A stretch of 64,000 bases of DNA, taken from assembly GCA_900762325.1 (NCBI GenBank), contig CAAFGG010000052.1, positions 361,389 through 425,388 on the forward strand. Reading direction: 5' to 3'. Below are positions 61,485 to 64,000 of this stretch, in pieces. Source of the DNA: an uncultured Collinsella sp. (GTDB taxonomy: Bacteria > Actinomycetota > Coriobacteriia > Coriobacteriales > Coriobacteriaceae). The notes below the pieces were generated by a model. The model made no database searches, was not told the origin of the DNA, and was given only the letters and a program-made list of their open reading frames with translations. The position numbers and the translations under genes are program-made. Positions within the stretch are counted from its first letter, which is position 1; the number at the start of each line of letters is the position of its first letter.

Positions 61485-61513
61485 GCGGGGCGTCCGGTGT
61501 TCGGACGCCCCGC
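61485..61513. other. Hairpin between brxL and the next gene
   Basis: Perfect 12-bp arms GCGGGGCGTCCG (61485-61496) and CGGACGCCCCGC (61502-61513) with a five-base loop. No T-tract follows, so it may limit rather than end transcription into the downstream pair. Confidence 0.6.
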
Positions 61514-61549
61514 GAGCATGTTGGCGTGTTCGAGTAGGGAGGCCTTGCC

Positions 61550-62914
61550 ATGGCGAGCGAGCGTTCTGTTGGCGAGTTGCTCGACGAGCTGTTTGGCTTT
61601 GAGTCGGTAGCCAAGCGTCAGGCGGCGCTTGAGCAGTACGATCGCGGTGAGCTGGTGCGCAGGGCGCGCTCCCGCGAGCTGCTGGGCGTGCTTAGGGGCG
61701 TCGAGGCTTCCGAGCACGCTGCGCGCGAGTCTGCCGTGCGGGCTGTTGACGGGTATGTTCGCCGTGTTGAGGGCGCCGCGCTTGCACGCGCTCGCAAGCG
61801 GGCGGGCATTGTTGGTCCGCTGCGGATGGAGCGCCGCTATGCTGCCTTTTTGCGCACGGAGGACAAGGCCGAGTTGCTGGTCCGTTTGGAGCAGACGCTT
61901 GCGTTTATCGAGGTAAAGCTGCGCGCCAATACGGCAGACAGGGTTCGTGCGGCGTACGATGCTGCGGGGGCTATGGTGCTGCTGGACGTGGCGCGTCTGA
62001 GTGACGTGCGCATTGTGGATGCCGTGCCCCTAGATGCCGATCTGCTGTGCACGCAGCTGGAGCAGTTGCGTTGTGCCGCCGACGCAACGGACCTTGTGGG
62101 TATGATCACAGCGACGTTTGAGTCTGAGCTGAGCGCGACCGGGCCGCAGCACGCTGACGGGCTTGTGAACGACGTGGCCGGTGATGTTGCTGGCGACGTG
62201 GCGCTGGAGCGTGAACTTACCAACGTGCGCGGTGCTGCGCAGCGGGCACGCTTGGCGGCGCAGGCGTATCGGGCCGAGCGTGCCGCCCGTATTGCGGGGA
62301 GCATGGTGGAGCCGGTATCGTTGCCCGAGCCTGCGCGCGTTGCGATCGAGACGGCGTGCGATGCCGGGGAGCTTTCCGAGTTGCTCGCTCAGGTTAAGAA
62401 GTCGTTTGAGACCTACCGTCGTGTTGTTGCCGACGGCGGGTTATTCTGCGCGTTTGGCACGGGCTCGCCGCACGGCATTTGTTGCGGCACGAGCTATTTG
62501 GACTACGATTCTCGGCTTGATGAGGACGTGCTGGTGGGCGAGTACGATGGTGCAACCAGGCGTACTGTTCGGCGTGAGGTTACGATTCCCGAGCTGGTGG
62601 ATGAGGCTTCTGCCGAGGGCGGCGATTCGCTCAAGGTTGCCGTGGCGCGCATGCGCGAGTTTAACGGGCGTCGCTACGATGGTGTGCTGGATGAGGATCC
62701 TGCGCGCCATGTGAATGCATTTTGGTATGGACTCAAAAAGCTCAGCCAGTATTGCGAGGCTGCCGTGTGCGTCGACGAGCGTGCTTGGGATTGCTTTATC
62801 GATAAGGTGCAGTTTGCCTACGATGAGCCCGTGGGGCGTTTGGCTGTGCAGATGGACGACAAGCAAGTGGCGGCTTTTGTTGCTGCCGTGGATGAGCTTG
62901 GCACTGCTGAGTAG
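61550..62914 (+). CDS. Unrecognised 454-residue protein downstream of BREX
   Basis: I do not recognise this protein. The first 300 residues are charged and helical, with arginine-rich heptads (RARSRELLGVLRGVEASEHAAR). A cysteine-containing GLFCAFGTGSPHGICCGTSYL segment (about 303-323) and FWYGLKKLSQYCEAAVCVDERAW (about 385) mark a compact C-terminal domain. There is no signal peptide or membrane helix. It starts with an ATG and a GGGAGG site 77 bases after brxL, and base composition matches the operon. Its position suggests a BREX-linked accessory protein, but nothing in the sequence proves it. Confidence 0.6.
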   Translation: MASERSVGELLDELFGFESVAKRQAALEQYDRGELVRRARSRELLGVLRGVEASEHAARESAVRAVDGYVRRVEGAALARARKRAGIVGPLRMERRYAAFLRTEDKAELLVRLEQTLAFIEVKLRANTADRVRAAYDAAGAMVLLDVARLSDVRIVDAVPLDADLLCTQLEQLRCAADATDLVGMITATFESELSATGPQHADGLVNDVAGDVAGDVALERELTNVRGAAQRARLAAQAYRAERAARIAGSMVEPVSLPEPARVAIETACDAGELSELLAQVKKSFETYRRVVADGGLFCAFGTGSPHGICCGTSYLDYDSRLDEDVLVGEYDGATRRTVRREVTIPELVDEASAEGGDSLKVAVARMREFNGRRYDGVLDEDPARHVNAFWYGLKKLSQYCEAAVCVDERAWDCFIDKVQFAYDEPVGRLAVQMDDKQVAAFVAAVDELGTAE

Positions 62915-62941
62915 AGTCCTGGTCTGGTAGGAGGTTTCACC

Positions 62942-63154
62942 ATGAAGATCGACGTTGATGTAGATCAACTGCGCGAGAGCCTGCTCGATCGCGCTGGGAG
63001 CGCGGCGGGCGTGGGCTTTCCCGCTGCCATGCTCGACGTAGTGGATATCGAGGACGAGTCGCCCCAAGAGCTCCTAGCCCGAGCCGAACGCGAAGGCCTC
63101 GACCTCCGCGACTTTGCCGTCGATGACGACTGCGGAGCGTCTGACGACTGGTGA
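62942..63154 (+). CDS. Small acidic protein (70 aa) of unknown function
   Basis: An acidic 70-residue protein: MKIDVDVDQLRESLLDRAG, a central hydrophobic stretch (GVGFPAAMLDVVDIE), and an acidic tail with one Cys ending in DDW. TAGGAGG before the ATG is a good ribosome-binding site. It lies 27 bases after the 454-residue gene, so the two are probably co-expressed partners. The acidity could suit a DNA mimic or inhibitor, but this is only a guess. Confidence 0.6.
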   Translation: MKIDVDVDQLRESLLDRAGSAAGVGFPAAMLDVVDIEDESPQELLARAEREGLDLRDFAVDDDCGASDDW

Positions 63155-63161
63155 CCCCGGG

Positions 63162-63839
63162 TCAGTTTATCCTTTTCTTCCTGAGATATAAGAGAAATCC
63201 CTTTTTGAACGTCCTTCGGGTTCCAAAAAATAGCCGATCAGTCTTTGTATCTTCCTTGCTGTCAAACTTGATAGCCGTTAGCTCGATCGTACAGATGTAG
63301 TCAGCAACTTGGAATAGCCGGTAGGCTCGTGGTGTGGCTTCTCGGTATACGATGACATCCCTTGCTAGAACGTACTCAAGCGCAGAATGAATGACCTCCG
63401 TTACAATCGGTTGGCCGCTGTCGTAGTAAATCTTAACGGTGTCGTATCGCTGGAAGAATTCCAGATGGTCGAAAAGTTCAACTGTGAGGTCTCGCCTCAT
63501 TCTCTCCGCGAGACCGTTTTGATTGCCGGCGAATTCGCTCATTCGGTATTGCAGGCAGAGATAGCGTATGGGGAGATGCTGAATGAACGCGCGAAATGCG
63601 CTCAACATGTGCCTTCGCTGCTCCTTGGGAAGATCTTTGTAGTCGCCGTTTCCATTCAGTAGGGGTCCTGCATGAAAAGGCGTATTGGGAAGCGAGGACT
63701 GCGACAGGGCGCGCTCGTAGCGGTCAATGCGTTCAACGATTGCATCGTTTTGATCGTGAAAAACGAGGGTGACGAGGTAGTAGTTGGAGACGCCTCCGAG
63801 GTCGCCAGATTCGTCAACAAAGACGGAGAGTTCGCTCAT
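63162..63839 (-). CDS. DUF3800 domain protein
   Basis: 225 residues. The SVFVDESGDLGG N-terminus and the later FQVADYICTIELTAIKF segment are the DUF3800 hallmarks (conserved Asp/Glu and an Asp-x3-Cys region), a family often found near defence genes and suggested to have an RNase H-like fold. The start at 63839 has a GGAGG site six bases upstream; the frame runs seven codons further up without support. It converges on the BREX tail. Function is not established. Confidence 0.82.
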   Translation of the reverse strand: MSELSVFVDESGDLGGVSNYYLVTLVFHDQNDAIVERIDRYERALSQSSLPNTPFHAGPLLNGNGDYKDLPKEQRRHMLSAFRAFIQHLPIRYLCLQYRMSEFAGNQNGLAERMRRDLTVELFDHLEFFQRYDTVKIYYDSGQPIVTEVIHSALEYVLARDVIVYREATPRAYRLFQVADYICTIELTAIKFDSKEDTKTDRLFFGTRRTFKKGFLLYLRKKRIN

Positions 63840-63842
63840 GAT

Positions 63843-63898
63843 GGGCCTCCATTTTTGCAAAAAAATGCCGGGGGTAAGACCCCGGCTCTTGGAGGCCC
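63843..63898 (-). promoter_or_regulatory. Leader of the DUF3800 gene: intrinsic terminator and anti-Shine-Dalgarno arm
   Basis: On the minus strand a GCCGGGG/CCCCGGC hairpin (63867-63873 and 63880-63886) is followed by seven Ts (63859-63865), all before the start codon. GGAGGCCC containing the ribosome-binding site (63843-63850) is perfectly complementary to GGGCCTCC upstream of the hairpin (63891-63898). The RNA could thus terminate early or hide its ribosome-binding site. From 63899 to 64000 I see no gene. Confidence 0.6.
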
Positions 63899-64000
63899 CT
63901 CTTTTGGAGGGAACCGTATTCTTTATACCATGAGATAAGGGGTGCTTTCAAGTAATATTATAATAAGCAAACATATGTTCGTCAAACTACCTGCGAAAAG

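Noticed and set aside
46443..63900. Prophage or integrative element carrying the defence genes
   Set aside because: No integrase, phage structural gene, attachment-site repeat or tRNA end is visible at either side, so the island's borders remain undefined.

Overview
The window looks like chromosomal DNA from a Coriobacteriia gut actinobacterium, most likely Collinsella or a close relative. The evidence is high GC throughout, frequent GTG starts, purine-rich Shine-Dalgarno sites, a class III fructose bisphosphatase, a QueH/QueA/Tgt queuosine set, and a short-chain dehydrogenase resembling 12-alpha-hydroxysteroid dehydrogenases. The genus is an inference from gene content and style; no rRNA gene or tRNA gene was found.

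Layout. 1-2.1 kb: the end of a surface protein and a DUF4430 surface protein. 2.1-12.1 kb: two GtrA membrane proteins, fbp, a DegV protein, a TIM-barrel protein, an RNA m5C methyltransferase, a MetRS-like ligase and a DUF3267 membrane protein. 12.1-18.8 kb: queH, queA and tgt, interleaved with a coiled-coil tail-anchored protein and the steroid-dehydrogenase-like SDR. 19-20.5 kb: a LOG-family protein and a DinJ/YafQ toxin-antitoxin pair. 20.5-30.5 kb: a second DegV, HAD hydrolases, an M20 peptidase, pstSCAB phosphate uptake and an ABC-F ATPase. 30.6-38.3 kb: metal homeostasis (DtxR-type regulator; ArsR regulator, HMA chaperone and P1B ATPase; ArsP_2-type transporter), with a nuclease-like unknown and a DEDD exonuclease between. 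38.4-46.3 kb: YaiI, HdeD, a nitroreductase, two histidine phosphatases and a serine biosynthesis group (DUF1015-like, M20, serA, serC).

46.4-63.9 kb is a defence island built on a type 1 BREX operon in canonical order: brxA, brxB, brxC, pglX, pglZ, brxL. It is unusual in four ways. First, a run of ten G residues sits between the best ribosome-binding site and the body of brxA, so translation from that site is out of frame as sequenced (nine Gs would restore it). Second, pglX is split at its domain boundary by an AT-richer segment of about 0.8 kb carrying a HEPN-type nuclease gene. Third, the detached pglX C-terminal part is itself frameshifted at an A7 run. Fourth, two unrecognised genes and a DUF3800 gene with a terminator-containing leader follow brxL. 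Together these suggest a BREX system that is phase-variable, modified by a second defence module, or decaying. Telling these apart needs reads and relatives.

Intergenic spaces hold several families of short palindromic repeats. Many carry a shared GGGAC-containing core between arms that differ from copy to copy. All functional calls come from reading the sequence and recalling protein families; no database search was run.
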